DNA of 64,000 nucleotides from NCBI GenBank assembly GCA_048595745.1, contig CP184361.1; one strand, 5' to 3'. Below are positions 35,485 to 46,800 of this stretch, piece after piece. The notes beneath the pieces were generated by a model that had not been told where the DNA came from, searched no databases, and worked only from the letters and a program-made list of their open reading frames with translations. The stretch comes from Aquipseudomonas alcaligenes_A (GTDB lineage Bacteria > Pseudomonadota > Gammaproteobacteria > Pseudomonadales > Pseudomonadaceae). Position 1 is the first letter of the stretch; each line of letters opens with the position of its first letter. Both the position numbers and the translations under genes were made by a program.

Positions 35485-36852
35485 GTGAGCAAGCCATCCT
35501 TCTACAACCTGGCCTGGCGCTGGCACTTCTATGCCGGGCTGTTCGTCATTCCCTTCATGATCCTGCTGTCGCTGACGGGGATCGTCTACCTGTTCAAGCC
35601 GCAGCTGGACCCGCTGATGTATCCCGAGCTGCTCATCGTGCAGCCGGCCGGTACGCCGCTGTCCGCCGACCAGCAGTTGGCGCGCCTGCAGCAGGCGCTG
35701 CCGCAGGCCGAGGTGAGCCAGTACCTGCCGCCGACGACAGCCGAGAGCAGCGCGCAGTTCGTCGCCCAGCTCGACGGACGCAAGACCAACCTGTTCATCG
35801 ACCCCTACAGCGGCGCGCTGCTTGGCCAGCAGGACGCGGCGGACAACCTGCAGGCCATTGCCCGTGCCCTGCACGGCGAACTGCTGATCGGAACCGTTGG
35901 CGACCGCCTGATCGAGCTGGCCGCCGGCTGGGGCGTGGTGCTGGTGGTGTCCGGCCTGTACCTCTGGTGGCCGCGCGGTCAGGGTGGTGCTGGCGTGCTG
36001 TGGCCGCGCCTGAATGCCCGTGGTCGCCTGTTTTGGCGCGACCTGCATGCGGTCACCGGGTTCTGGGGCAGCGCCGTGCTGCTGTTCATGCTGCTTACCG
36101 GCATGACCTGGACCGGCTTCTGGGGCGCGCAGTTCGCCGGCGCCTGGAACCATTTCCCGGCGGCCATGTGGGATGCGGTGCCGCAGTCGGACCTGCAGGC
36201 ACGCAGCCTCAATACGGCGGCCCGGCAGACCGTGGCCTGGGCGGTGGAGAACACCCCGTTGCCGCAGTCCGACCCGCATGCCGCGCACAACGGCCAAGCT
36301 TCCGCCGCGCCGGCTGCGCCCACGCGCATCGGCCTGCAACAGGTCGTCGACACCGCCAGCCGCCTGGCTGTAAAGCCGGGCTACAGCGTCAGCTTCCCGG
36401 CCGACGACAAGGGCGTGTTCACCGTGGCCCTGTTCGCCGATGACCCGCGCCATGACGCCACCCTGCACCTGGATCAGTACAGCGGCCAGGTGCTGGCGGA
36501 CATCCGCTGGGCCGACTACGGCCTGGTGGCGCGGGCGGTGGAGAGTGGCGCCATGCTGCACGAGGGCAAGATGTTCGGCCTGGCCAACCAGTTGCTGATG
36601 CTGCTGGCGTGCCTGCTGATCCTGCTGGCCTCGGTCAGCGGCCTGGTGATGTGGTGGAAACGCCGTCCGCAGGGCCGCTTCGGCGTGCCGCCACTGCGCC
36701 ACGACCTGCCGCTGTGGAAGGGCGGGGTGGCGATCATGTTCGGCCTGGGGCTGCTGTTCCCGCTGGTCGGCGCCTCCTTGTTGCTGATGCTGGCGGTGGA
36801 CTGGCTCGGCCAGCGCCTGACCCGGCGCGGGGCCGAGGCGGTCGCCGGCTGA
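35485..36852 (+). CDS. PepSY-associated TM helix protein
   Basis: This is a 455-residue inner-membrane protein of the PepSY_TM/PiuB type. An N-terminal helix (WRWHFYAGLFVIPFMILLSLTGIVYLFKPQ) carries the usual His and PF motif. PepSY-like domains lie in the periplasm (about 75-115 and 290-350), and further helices include VVLVVSGLYLWWPR and LLASVSGLVMWWKRRP. GTG 35485 has GGAG upstream. Such proteins sit beside TonB-type iron or copper uptake genes and may be ferric-reductase-like. Here they pair with DUF2946. Confidence 0.88.
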   Translation: MSKPSFYNLAWRWHFYAGLFVIPFMILLSLTGIVYLFKPQLDPLMYPELLIVQPAGTPLSADQQLARLQQALPQAEVSQYLPPTTAESSAQFVAQLDGRKTNLFIDPYSGALLGQQDAADNLQAIARALHGELLIGTVGDRLIELAAGWGVVLVVSGLYLWWPRGQGGAGVLWPRLNARGRLFWRDLHAVTGFWGSAVLLFMLLTGMTWTGFWGAQFAGAWNHFPAAMWDAVPQSDLQARSLNTAARQTVAWAVENTPLPQSDPHAAHNGQASAAPAAPTRIGLQQVVDTASRLAVKPGYSVSFPADDKGVFTVALFADDPRHDATLHLDQYSGQVLADIRWADYGLVARAVESGAMLHEGKMFGLANQLLMLLACLLILLASVSGLVMWWKRRPQGRFGVPPLRHDLPLWKGGVAIMFGLGLLFPLVGASLLLMLAVDWLGQRLTRRGAEAVAG

Positions 36853-36859
36853 AGCGCAG

Positions 36860-36881
36860 CGCGCCCACTGCGGTGGGCGCG
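36860..36881. terminator. Hairpin between convergent genes
   Basis: CGCGCCCAC-TGCG-GTGGGCGCG is a perfect 9-bp stem between the PepSY gene and the convergent thioesterase gene. It has no T-run, so it may be factor-assisted. Confidence 0.6.
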
Positions 36882-36893
36882 TGATGGCCAGGC

Positions 36894-37379
36894 TTAGCCC
36901 TCATCGTCCAGGGACTGGTAACGCTGCTCCAGTTCCTGGCGAATCGCCCGGCGTTTCTGCGCCAGCAGATAGCGCCGCTTCTCCTCCGCCGATTCCGGCT
37001 GCAGTGGCGGGACCGGTTTGGGCTGGCCGTGCTCGTCCATCGCCACCATGGTGAAGAAGCAGCTGTTGCTGTGGCGCACCGAGCGTTCGCGGATGTTCTC
37101 GGTGATTACCTTGATGCCGATCTCCATCGAGGTGCGCCCGGTGTAGTTGACCGAGGCGAGGAAGGTGACCAGTTCGCCGACATGCACCGGCTCGCGGAAG
37201 ATCACCTGGTCCACCGACAGGGTCACCACGTAGCAGCCGGCGTAACGCGCGGCGCAGGCATAGGCCACCTCGTCGAGGTATTTGAGCAGGGTGCCGCCAT
37301 GCACGTTGCCGGAAAAGTTGGCCATGTCCGGCGTCATCAGCACGGTCATGGAGAGTTTGCTGGTTGCGAGTTCCATCAT
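36894..37379 (-). CDS. Acyl-CoA thioesterase (hotdog fold)
   Basis: This roughly 161-residue hotdog thioesterase hydrolyses acyl-CoA. The conserved TVLMTPDMANFSGNVHGGTLLKYLDEVAYACAARYAG contains the active-site region (Asn/His-Gly-Gly followed by Asp), and VDQVIFREPVHVGELVTFLASVNYTGRTSMEIGI is the second hotdog half. It is the YciA/BACH type found widely in Pseudomonas. Of three close ATGs (37388, 37379, 37376), the middle one has GAG at a fair distance. A frame running to 37607 is not supported. Confidence 0.9.
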   Translation of the reverse strand: MMELATSKLSMTVLMTPDMANFSGNVHGGTLLKYLDEVAYACAARYAGCYVVTLSVDQVIFREPVHVGELVTFLASVNYTGRTSMEIGIKVITENIRERSVRHSNSCFFTMVAMDEHGQPKPVPPLQPESAEEKRRYLLAQKRRAIRQELEQRYQSLDDEG

Positions 37380-37546
37380 GTGTCTCATAGGCAGTTTTAA
37401 GGTGCTGGCGATGCAGTCCTGCGGGGTCTGCTTGTTGTTATAGGTTCTGCCTGGGTACTTCGCTGTGCCAGCGCGGGGCGCCATGCAAGTTTGTGGCCGG
37501 GGACCGCTGGCGCCTCTAGACTGGGGCTTTGTGCCGGAGAACGACC

Positions 37547-38266
37547 ATGCGAACTGCGATTTCCGCCCTTTTTCTGCTGGCTTTCGGTGCGCCCTGCACC
37601 GCCGCACAGCAGGCCTGCACCGATGCGGTGAGCTGCAATCGGGTCGGCACGGCCGCCTATCAGGAAGGACGCTCCGCCGAAGCGCTCGAGGCTTTCGTGC
37701 GTCAGCTCGGCTTCGCCGAGGATGCCGACGACGGCAAGGCGCAGGAGCTGGCGCTGAACAACCTGATGCTGGCCAGCCTCAAGGCCGGACAGAGCGGCAT
37801 GGCCCGCGCCTGGATGCAGCGCGCGCTGCGTGCCGGTTTCGAGGGTGAGGCAACCCGCTTCAACCTGGCCAAGGTGGCGGCGGCGGTCGACTATGCCGCG
37901 TTGCAGGCTTCGGCCGAGGGGCGCTACCTGCGCTATGCCGGTCAGGGCGGCTGGAGCGTTATCGAAGTGCGGCGCCAGGGCGATGGCTATCGGCTGCAGT
38001 TCTACCCGATCCGCGTGGGCCGCGGGCCGCTTGACGACTATGGTCCGGCTGCCATTGGCGAGCTGAGCGGCCGCCTCGAAGGCCAGGGACCTTATTGGCC
38101 GGTGCGCGACACCGGGCTGGCCGAGGGCTGCACGCTTGCAGTGCTGCGCGAGAGCCTCGACCTGCGGGTGCTGGAGGTGTTCGGCGAGCGCTGCCAGGAA
38201 TATGGCGGCGCCGGCATCAGCGTGGCGGGCGAGTACCTCAAGGTCGACAGCCGGCTGGCCGACTAG
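37547..38266 (+). CDS. Exported TPR-like protein of unknown function
   Basis: This is a 239-residue protein with a signal peptide (MRTAISALFLLAFGAPCTAA). A short TPR-like region covers residues 30-105 (GTAAYQEGRSAEALEAFVRQLGFAEDADDGKAQELALNNLMLASLKAGQSGMARAWMQRAL). A beta-rich C-terminal half carries Cys pairs (CTLAVLRESL, ERCQEYGGAG). ATG 37547 starts the signal peptide. I do not recognise the full-length family. It may be a periplasmic scaffold. Confidence 0.72.
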   Translation: MRTAISALFLLAFGAPCTAAQQACTDAVSCNRVGTAAYQEGRSAEALEAFVRQLGFAEDADDGKAQELALNNLMLASLKAGQSGMARAWMQRALRAGFEGEATRFNLAKVAAAVDYAALQASAEGRYLRYAGQGGWSVIEVRRQGDGYRLQFYPIRVGRGPLDDYGPAAIGELSGRLEGQGPYWPVRDTGLAEGCTLAVLRESLDLRVLEVFGERCQEYGGAGISVAGEYLKVDSRLAD

Positions 38267-38269
38267 ACC

Positions 38270-39025
38270 TCACTTGCCGGCCGACAGCCCGAGGTCGATC
38301 GCCAGGTCGGCGCCGGTGATGGCGGCCGCGCCCGGCTGGCAGAGGAAGTACACCAGCTCGGCCACTTCGCTGGGCTGGACGAAGCGCGCCTGCTCGCCCT
38401 GCGGGTACTTGTCCAGCAGCTCGCGGAAGTAGGCACGCGGGTTGCCGTTGCCGTAACGCTCGGCCTGGAACTGCAGCATGGGCGTGTCGATATCGCCCGG
38501 CGACACCGTGTTGACCCGCACGCCATGGGGCGCCAGATCCAGCGCCAGGGTCTTGCCGAGCAGGGTCAGGCCGCCCTTGCTGGCGCAGTAAGCGGCGGCG
38601 TTCTGGTTGCCCTGATGGCCGGCATCGCTGGAGATATTGATGATGCAACCGCGGGTTTCCTTCAGGTGCGGAATGGCCGCCGAGCACATGAAGAAGGGCG
38701 CCTTGAGGTTGGCCGCCATGACCAGGTCGAAATCCTCTTCGCTGAATTCCTCCACCGGCCCCTCGCGCCAGATGCCGGCGGCGTTCACCAGCGCATCCAG
38801 GCGACCGACACGGCCCAGCGTGCGCTCGACCACGTCGCGACAGGCAGCGGCCGTGCGCAGGTCGGCGGTTATGCAGCCAGCCAGCGGCATTTCATGGCCC
38901 AGCTGGGCCAGCCCGGCGGCGTTCTGGTCGGTGACCACCACCCGCCAGTTGCCCTGGTGAAAACGCTGCGCCAAGGCGCGACCTAGGCCGCCGGCGGCGC
39001 CGGTGATCAGTACGACGGGTTGCAT
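38270..39025 (-). CDS. SDR-family oxidoreductase
   Basis: This is a 251-residue classical short-chain dehydrogenase/reductase. NAD(P) binding GAAGGLG is at residues 9-15, with NAAG, the catalytic Ser in ISSDAG, and the Tyr-x3-Lys pair as YCASK. Acidic Asp33 (VVTDQN) after beta-2 suggests NAD preference. It is convergent with the TPR-like gene (3 nt). The substrate cannot be told. The region to its right, 39026-39193, has no gene. Confidence 0.9.
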   Translation of the reverse strand: MQPVVLITGAAGGLGRALAQRFHQGNWRVVVTDQNAAGLAQLGHEMPLAGCITADLRTAAACRDVVERTLGRVGRLDALVNAAGIWREGPVEEFSEEDFDLVMAANLKAPFFMCSAAIPHLKETRGCIINISSDAGHQGNQNAAAYCASKGGLTLLGKTLALDLAPHGVRVNTVSPGDIDTPMLQFQAERYGNGNPRAYFRELLDKYPQGEQARFVQPSEVAELVYFLCQPGAAAITGADLAIDLGLSAGK

Positions 39026-39193
39026 AGAATAAGTCCTGATACGTCCAGTTAAGGGGTACGTAGCGCTATGGTTCTCGGAGCTCGTTTAGGGGGGGCGCTA
39101 CTAATACGGTGCGGCTGCGCTTTGCACTCTGGCGTATCCGCTTGCCGACAGTGTTCGTGCTAACGGTGTACACCCCGATACCCATTGTGATCG

Positions 39194-40848
39194 TCAGAAT
39201 GTCCTTACCACCTGTGCCCAGATGCGCGGAGTCCTGGCTACGTCGCTTTCGGGATCTGCATTTCCAAGGCGCCAGGCGGCGAAGGTACTGACCTGCCATT
39301 CCTGAGCGGCCCAGCGGGCGCCTACACCTGCGCCTGAGAGGCTGCGATGGTTGTCTTCCGGCGTCCAGGGCTCCTTGTTGAGCCGAACCTGACCATGATC
39401 GAGGAAGGTGGACAGTTGCCAGGCCTCGTTCAAGGCGTAACGCAGCTCCATGTTGGCCAGCCAGCCTTGATCGCCTGATGCCTCGCCCTGCGGATAGGCC
39501 CGAACGCCATAGGCACCGCCAAGGTATAGCTTCTCGACGCTGTCTAGGTTGCCGTCGGCCCATTGCGCCTGCAGCTGGGAATAGAGACTGAAGCGATCGC
39601 TGAGGCGTTGCAGACGAACCAGGCTGGAATTGATCTTGTGGAATCGGCCGCGAGTGCCGGCTGTTAGGTCATCGCCGCGCTGCGCCTCTGCGCCGTCAAT
39701 CGTCAGGCTGCCCTGACTCCAGGACAGCGCGAAGCTGTTGACGGCGCCACCCAACAGCGTGTCACGACTGTTGCCGTTAAGCGAAAGAAGAGTCACACGG
39801 TCACGTTTGTCGCTTTTTTGGTCGACCAGGTCGACGTCATCCTTGAGGCGCTTGTCATCAAACTGGAGCTGGCCATAGAGGCTGAAATCGCGGGAGCGTA
39901 CCAAGGGTTGCAGCGCGAAGACGCTGGCGATGCGTGCATTACCATGGGCCTCGATATCTTCGAAGTCCTTACCCAACTGGTAGTCCATGTCCGAGTAGAT
40001 GCCAGGCCGAACTGAGTTGCCCATGGGCCGAGTGGTAACTGGTAGGCGATTCGTCCATAGCGCTGCTCTTCTTCTGAACCCATAGCGCGTAAGGTCAGAC
40101 GGTCGCCGAGCCCAAGCGAGTTATTGAAATCAACGGTGGCGCCTAGACGGTATTCGCCGACAAAGCGATTCCCGTAGTTGTCGGCATCCACCGAGCCAGA
40201 GATCAGCGGAGCACGCTGTACGTCCACTAGCAGATCAGTGGTCCCGGTGCTGGTGCCGGGACGCAAGGTCGATTTCACTTCAACGCCGGGCGTGTCCTGG
40301 AGCAATAGCAGGCTGCGTTCGAGCGTTTTGCCTTGCACTGCGTCGCCTGGCTGCAGTGCCTCCAATGGGGCGATGGCGCTGCCGCGCAGCCCTGCTTGGT
40401 CGTTGATCTGCACTTGGCCGTAGCGCCCTTCGAGCACGGCGATCTTTACTATACCGCCCTCGATCTCCTGGGCGGGAAGGTAAGCGCGGGTCAGCGGATA
40501 GCCGCGCTCTCGGTAGAGGCGAGTGATGCGGTTGGCAGCGATTTGCAACTGACCAACTGTCAGCTCTCGTCCAGCAAGATCAGCAAGTTGTGCGAGTAGC
40601 TCGGCACTGGGCAGAGCCTCATTGCCTTCGAGGATGAATCCATTGACTTGCAGGCGTGGGCCGGCCTCGGCCAGCGGATCTGGCGGTGCGTCAGGCAGGT
40701 TGATGTCCAGACGTTGTCTGGCAGGCAACTGCAAGGGGGCCTGATCAACGCTTTGTTGCACCTGGCCGGCATCCGGTGCTGTGGCAGCATGGGCGCTCAG
40801 CGTGATCAGAGAGGCGGCAAGACCCGCCAGCATAGAACTCGGACGCAA
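39194..40848 (-). pseudogene. Two-partner secretion transporter TpsB (FhaC/ShlB type), frameshifted
   Basis: This outer-membrane TpsB would export the adjacent exoprotein. It has a signal peptide, a Pro-rich linker, and POTRA domains at about 65-215 (GFILEGNEALPSAELLAQLAD..GRELTVGQL, YRERGYPLTRAYLPAQEIEGG). A barrel follows with the L6 motif (LGGAYGVRAYPQGEASGDQG) and a C-terminal Phe (VVRTF). The frame breaks near 39998-40010. Upstream it reads LPLGPWATQFGLA; the continuation YSDMDYQLGKDFEDIEAHG is in another frame. Restoring one G in a CTGGCATC context would give FGLGIYSDMDY. It is either a true loss-of-function or a one-base sequence error. TTG 40848 with AAGGA upstream is taken as start; ATG 40833 is an alternative. 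It begins 2 nt after the tpsA stop. Confidence 0.85.
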
Positions 40849-40850
40849 CT

Positions 40851-43800
40851 TCAGATTCCTTCTGGAAGACGGATACCGCTATCGACGAGGTTCAGCTGCA
40901 GACCGGAGGTCTCGACGTCGAAGAGTTTCGGGCTGGTCATCATCAAGGGGCGGGAGGGTAGTTCATCGGTCTGTTGAGCGGTCAACTGTGCCGCTGCGAG
41001 CTGCGGATCGACGAGGTTGGCCAACGGGGAGAGGTTGCCAATCACGGTCAGTATGCCGTCCACATAGGTGATGTCGTAGTTGGCCAGCCCGGTGCCTCGG
41101 GCATTGCTGGCGACGATGGCGTAGTTGCCGCCGCCAGCATTGAAGACGGAGCCCAGGCTGGTGAGATCCATCCCATTGACCTGATCACCCGCAATCAGGC
41201 CCGAGGTGGTGAAGCCACTCAGCGAAGCAGTTTGGCCGTAGGTCTTGTTGGCATTGCTGGCAGTGATGGTCAGCGCCGCCTTGTCGATGGTCAGGGTGCC
41301 GTTGCCGTAGGTGATGTCGTAGTTGCTCAGTCCGGTACCCTGGGCGTTGCTGGCAACGATGGCGTAGTTGCCAACGCCAGCATTGAACACCGACCCCAGA
41401 CTGGTGAGATCCACCCCACTGACCTGGTCACCCGCAATCAGGCCCGAGGTGGTGAAGCCACTCAGCGAAGCAGTTTGGCCGTAGGTCTTGCTGGCGTTGC
41501 TGGCGGTGATGGTGAGCGCGGCCTTGTCGATGGTCAGGGTGCCGGCGAGCATCTCGATGTCATAGCCGAACTGGCTGGAATAGAGCCCGCTCGCACGCAG
41601 GTTGGCGCCGGTGTAGGTGCCGGCGCTGGCGCTGTTGGCGGTGTAGAGGGCGCTGCCGGAAACCAGGGCCGGGTCGTAGCCGATGGGGAACACCAGGGCA
41701 CCGGTGCTGCTGGTGGCGCTGCCGTCGTAGGTCTTGCTGGCGTTGCCGAGGTTGACGCTGAGGGCGGTCATGAAGCTGCGTAGCAGCGGCGCGCTGTGAC
41801 CCTCGTACATGCGCCAGGTGGCGCCGGTGCTGCCGGCATCATCGATGCTCCAACCGGCCGCCACGAAGGGCGCCAGGCGGGTGAGCTGAGTGCTGGTCAG
41901 CCCCGATACCCCCGTGCCGTTGCCGGCCCCGACGCCCTGGGCCAGGCCGCTGGTTGTGGTGTTCCAGAAGCTGCCGGTGGCGGTGCCGACATTGCTGCCC
42001 ACCAGGCCGCCGACCGCGCCGACGCTGGAGCTGGCCGTGCCCGTGGAATAGACACGCAGCAGGCTGCCGTCGTTGAACCCGACCAGGCCACCCGCCGTGG
42101 CGCTGCCCTGGGCGCTGCCGGTGGCGTAGCTGTCGCGGATGGTGCCGGTGCTGGCGTTGCTGCCGGCCAGGCCGCCGGCATTAAGGCCGCCGCTGGCGCT
42201 GCCCGTGGCCAGGGACTCGCTGAGGGTCCCGGCGTTGGTGCCGACCAAGGCGCCGACGTTGCCCGTACCGGTGACGGCGGTGTCGCTGCTGACCCGCTCG
42301 ACCACCCCGGTGGCGGCGTTGTAGCCCACCAGGGCACCGGTGTAGCTGCCGCCGGCCACGCTGCCGCCCACCAGGTTGAGGTTGCCGACGTAGCCGGCGT
42401 TGTAGCCGAACAGGCCGCTGTAGGTGCTGCCGGGGCGGTTGATGGCCAGGCCGCTGATGCGATGCCCCTGCCCGTCGAGACGGCCGGTGAAGGGGTTGGC
42501 CAGGCTGCCGATGGAGAGGAAGCCGGTGCTGCTGTTCCACTGCGCGCTGCTGGAGGCATTGATGTCGTTCGCCAGGACGAAGCGGCTGCCTGCCAGGCTG
42601 GTGGAGGCCAGGCCCTGCAGGCCATAGACATCGGTGATGCGGTACGGCGTGGCGAGGCTGCCGTCACCGCCCAGGGCGCGCACGAAGGTGGCACCGGGGC
42701 TGAGGCGGAAGTCGGTGACGCTGAAGCTGGGCAGGCTGGTCGCCACCTGGCTCCAGGTGCCGCCGGTGAGATTCAGCACGCCGAGGTTGACGCCCCCGTT
42801 GCTGGTCGCGGTTCCGGCAGCAGAGAGGGTCAGGCTGCCGCTGGCGGCGTCGATGCCATCCCCCAGCAGGACGTTGCCGCTATTGCTGGTGCTGAGGGTC
42901 AGCCCGGCGTTGTCGCCCCAGGTCAGGCGGTCGGCCACGTTGAGGTTGCCGCCTGCCGACAGCTGGCGGGTGCCGCTGATGCCGAAGGTACCGCCGCTGT
43001 CGAGGCTGAGCAGGCCGCCGGAGCTGAGGTTGGTGTCCAGGTTGTAGCTGGCGGCGCTGGCAGCCAGGTAGAGGCCATAGCCGTTACTGGTGAGGGCTGA
43101 GAAGTCACTGGACGAGAGGAACGCCAGGTCGGCATCGGCATAACTGCCGCGCGCGGCCAGGTAGCGGCTGCGGGTCGCCGAGAGGCTGCCCTGCCCCGTG
43201 GCCAGGCGCGCGGCGGAGCTGTAGACGTCCAGCCCCTGGATGCCGTTGGTGCCGATCACGTCGCCGAAGCCGGCGCCGGTGTCGGCGTTGCCATCCAGGT
43301 AGGCGATGGCGCCGTTGGCATCCAAGCCGGCAGCGTCGCTGAGGATGTAGTAGTAGCCGTCCGCCCCGCTGTTGCCGCTGCCGATCGCCACGCCGCCGGA
43401 TACGGCGGTCAGCGTCGCGCCCGCCAGAGGCGTGCTGCCGCCATTGCTGAACGCCTTGCCGCTGATGGCGATGGGCGTGGTGCTGTAGCGCCAGTTGAAG
43501 TACGGGTAGAGGTTGGCGCCGGTGCCCCAGATGGACGAGGAGAAGCCTGACGGCAGCCCGCTCTGGAGCTGCGCAGTGGTGCGCCCGGTGATGCCGTTTA
43601 CCAGACCACCGGACGCGGCTTGCGACTGGCCACTGGTCTGGGTGTTCCAGTAGGCGTTGCTGATGGCGCCATTGGCGCCGTTGTTGTAGCCGACAAAGCC
43701 ACCCAGCTGGGTGCCGCCGGCGACGTAGCCGGTGGAGTAGCTGTTGCTGATGGTGCCGTTGACGAAATTGACCCCGGCGAAGCCGCCGATATTGCTCGCA

Positions 43801-46800
43801 GAGCCCTGGACGATCACCGCGCCGGTGGCGTAGGAGTCGGTGATGCTGCCTTCGTTGTGGCCGACGAAGCCGCCGACCGGTCCCGACGACGCCCTTACCG
43901 TGCCGGTGGCGTAGGACTGGCTGATGGAGCCGCCATCGCCGTTGTAGCCGTTGGCGCCCACCAGGCCGCCAACATAGCCGAGGTTGGCGGTCGTGTTGGT
44001 GCCGGTGACGTTGCCGGTGGCATAGGAGCGGGTGATGCTGCCGCCGTTGACGTTGAAGCCGACCAGGCCTCCGATCTGGTAGCCAGCCCCGGTGACATTG
44101 CCGGTGGCGAAGGCATCGGCGATGGCGCCGCTGTCGTTGGCGCCTACCAGCCCGCCGGTGTTGGCTTCGCTGGTGCTGGTGCCGCTGACCGTGGTGCTGG
44201 CCGATGCGTTGCCGAGGGTGCCGCCCAGCATGTAACCGACCAGGGCACCGACGTTGTCTCTGCCGGTGACGTTGCCGCCCACCAGCTTGACGTTGGCCAG
44301 GGTCGCGCCGGAGGTGTAGCCGAACAGGCCGACATAGTCGGTGGTCGCGCGGTTGATGGCCAGGCCGCTGATACTGTGGCCCTGCCCATTGAAGCTGCCG
44401 GTGAATTGCTGTGTGTTGTTGCCGACCGAGCGGAAACCCGACGCGCCCCACACTTCACCGTAGTAGCCGCCGCTGGCGGCCATGGCGCTGGCCAGGCTCA
44501 GGTCGGTGCCCAGGCGGTAATTGGCGTTCAGGTCCAGCCCCATCAGTTGCAGGGCGTGGGGGGTGAAGATGGTCGTGGAGTATTCGTTGCGCAGCATCGG
44601 CCGGGTATCGCCTTCGAACATCACCCACATGTTGGTGAAGTCGAAGCCGGTGTAGGCCGACTGATTGCGCACAGCGCTGGTCAGGCCGGTACCGCCACCC
44701 AGGGAGCTGGACTGGCCGGTGCTGTTGATGTCCCAGTAGCTGTTGTTGACGGTGATGGTCGGCAGGAAGCCGCCGCCGATCAGGCCACCCGTGGTGGTGT
44801 AGCCGGTGACCTTGCCGCTGGCGTAGGTGTTGGTCAGCGTCGCGCTGGAGATCACCTCGCCCAGCAGCCCGCCCGCAAACGCACTGGTGTTGCTGACCGT
44901 GGCGGTGACCGAGCCGGTGGCATAGGAGTCGGCCATGGCAATGCTCTGCACGCTGCCCGCCAGCCCGCCCACCACGGTCAGGCCGGTCACGTCGGCGGCA
45001 GAGGACGAGTAGCGGATGATGCCGTTGTTCACCGTGCCGGCCAGGCCGCCGACGAAGGCCCCGGAGCCGGAAACGCTGCCGGTCATGTGGACGTTGCTGA
45101 GGGTGCCGCCGAGGGTGGCGGCGATGCCGCCGACATTCATCTGGCCGGTGATGCGGGCGTTCGACAGGGTCAGGTCACGGACGTTGCCGCTTACGGTGCG
45201 AAACAGTCCGACGTCGCTCTCCAGGCCGCGGTTGATGGTCAGTTTGTCGATGCTGTGGCCAAGGCCGGCGAAGTTGGTGCTCGCCCCATCCAGCGGATTG
45301 AAGCCGGCGCCGCCGTTCCAGCCCGCGGTGGCGCTGGCGTCGATGTCGTTGCCCAGGGCGTAGAAGCCTGTGCTGGTGATGTTCTGCAATGCGCCAATGT
45401 CATGGATCAGGGTGTAGCCGGTGCCCGCCAGGCTGAGGCTGGCATTGCTGCCGGACAGTGTCACGCGGGCGCCCTTGTTCAGGCTGTAGCTGCCGCTGTA
45501 GGACATGGACAGCCCGGCGTTGTTGCCCGTGGCGGTGATGTCCTTGTTGATGATGATGCTGCCGGCGGCGTTGAGCGCCAGCACCGTGTTGGCGCTCCAG
45601 TTGATGGGCGCGTCCACGGTGATGTTGCCGGCCTGGCTGCCGCCGACGCCGGTGGTCACCGTCACCCCAGTGCTGGCCAGGGCGTTGGTGAGGGTGGTGA
45701 CGTTGAGCACGCTGTCGTTGGCGTTGCCGTTGAAACCGCCCATGCCGGAGCTGGTGGCGTTGGAAATGGTCACGTTGTAGGGGTCGATCAGCCACTCGCC
45801 GGTCTTGCCCTTGGGCGCCAGGGTGGTGACCTTCACGTCGTCGGCGATCTTTACGTGTGCGCCGCTGGTATCGATGAAGCCACCATTCCCACCGGTTGGC
45901 GCGCTGGCATCAAGGGTGCCAGCCACATTCACCACGCCACCGTCGAAATCGCCAAGTAGCAGGATTTTCCCGTTCTTCTGGCCCAGGGTGCGCGCTTCGA
46001 TGACGCCTGTGTTGTTGACCACGGTCTTGAGTAGAGCATCGCCGGCGTTGGCGGTCAGTACCACCTTGCCACCGTCGGCTTTGATCAACTGACGGTTCTC
46101 CACCAGGGCATCGACTGCTGCTTCGTCGACCTGGACATTGAGTAGGCCATCGCCCGCGAAGTCCAGAGTCACAGAATTGCCGGCGGCCAGGGCGACTGTC
46201 CCTTGATTCGCGACTATCACGCCCTCGTTGCTGACCTTGCCACCGAGCAGAGCTACTGCGCCGCCATCGGCGTTAATAAGCCCTTGGTTGACCACCCCAG
46301 CTGGGCTTCCATCACCCTTGAAGTGGTATTGCCCTTTGTCAAAGTTCTCGACCGATAGATCCAAAGTAGAGGCCACAAGGCCACCCACGTTTACGCTGGC
46401 ATCTTTGCCGAACACCACCCCGTTGGGGTTGACGAGGAAGACTTTACCGTTGGCATCCAGCTGGCCCATGATCTTGGAGCCGTCGCTACCGACTACCCGG
46501 TTTAGGGCGATTGCGTCCTGGCCAGGCTGATTGAAAGTCACCTTGTTTCCAGCGCCGATATCGAAACTCTGCCAGTTGATGGCCAGCTTGTTGCTGGCCT
46601 GGTCGATAATCATCTGCTGCGCATTGGGCTGGCTGATGCTGCCACTGCCGGACACCACTTGGCCGCCGCTTGGTAGATCAGCGGCCAAGGCCTGACCTGC
46701 CAGAAGTAGGCAGGTTGTAAGCACCGCACCAGATCCCTTGCCGCGTTTGCGGGCGTGTTCGTCGGCCACGCCCCAAGCGCCGTTGCTTGAGTTCCAGACG

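Noticed and set aside
43600..45200. Repeated words in the tpsA region suggesting a CRISPR-like array
   Set aside because: The repeats are in frame, imperfect and of variable spacing; they encode GLUG motifs of one protein.
43620..45959. 779-codon open frame antisense to tpsA
   Set aside because: It is the complement of repetitive Gly/Ala/Thr codons. Its composition is extreme and no motif is seen; tpsA on the other strand is convincing.
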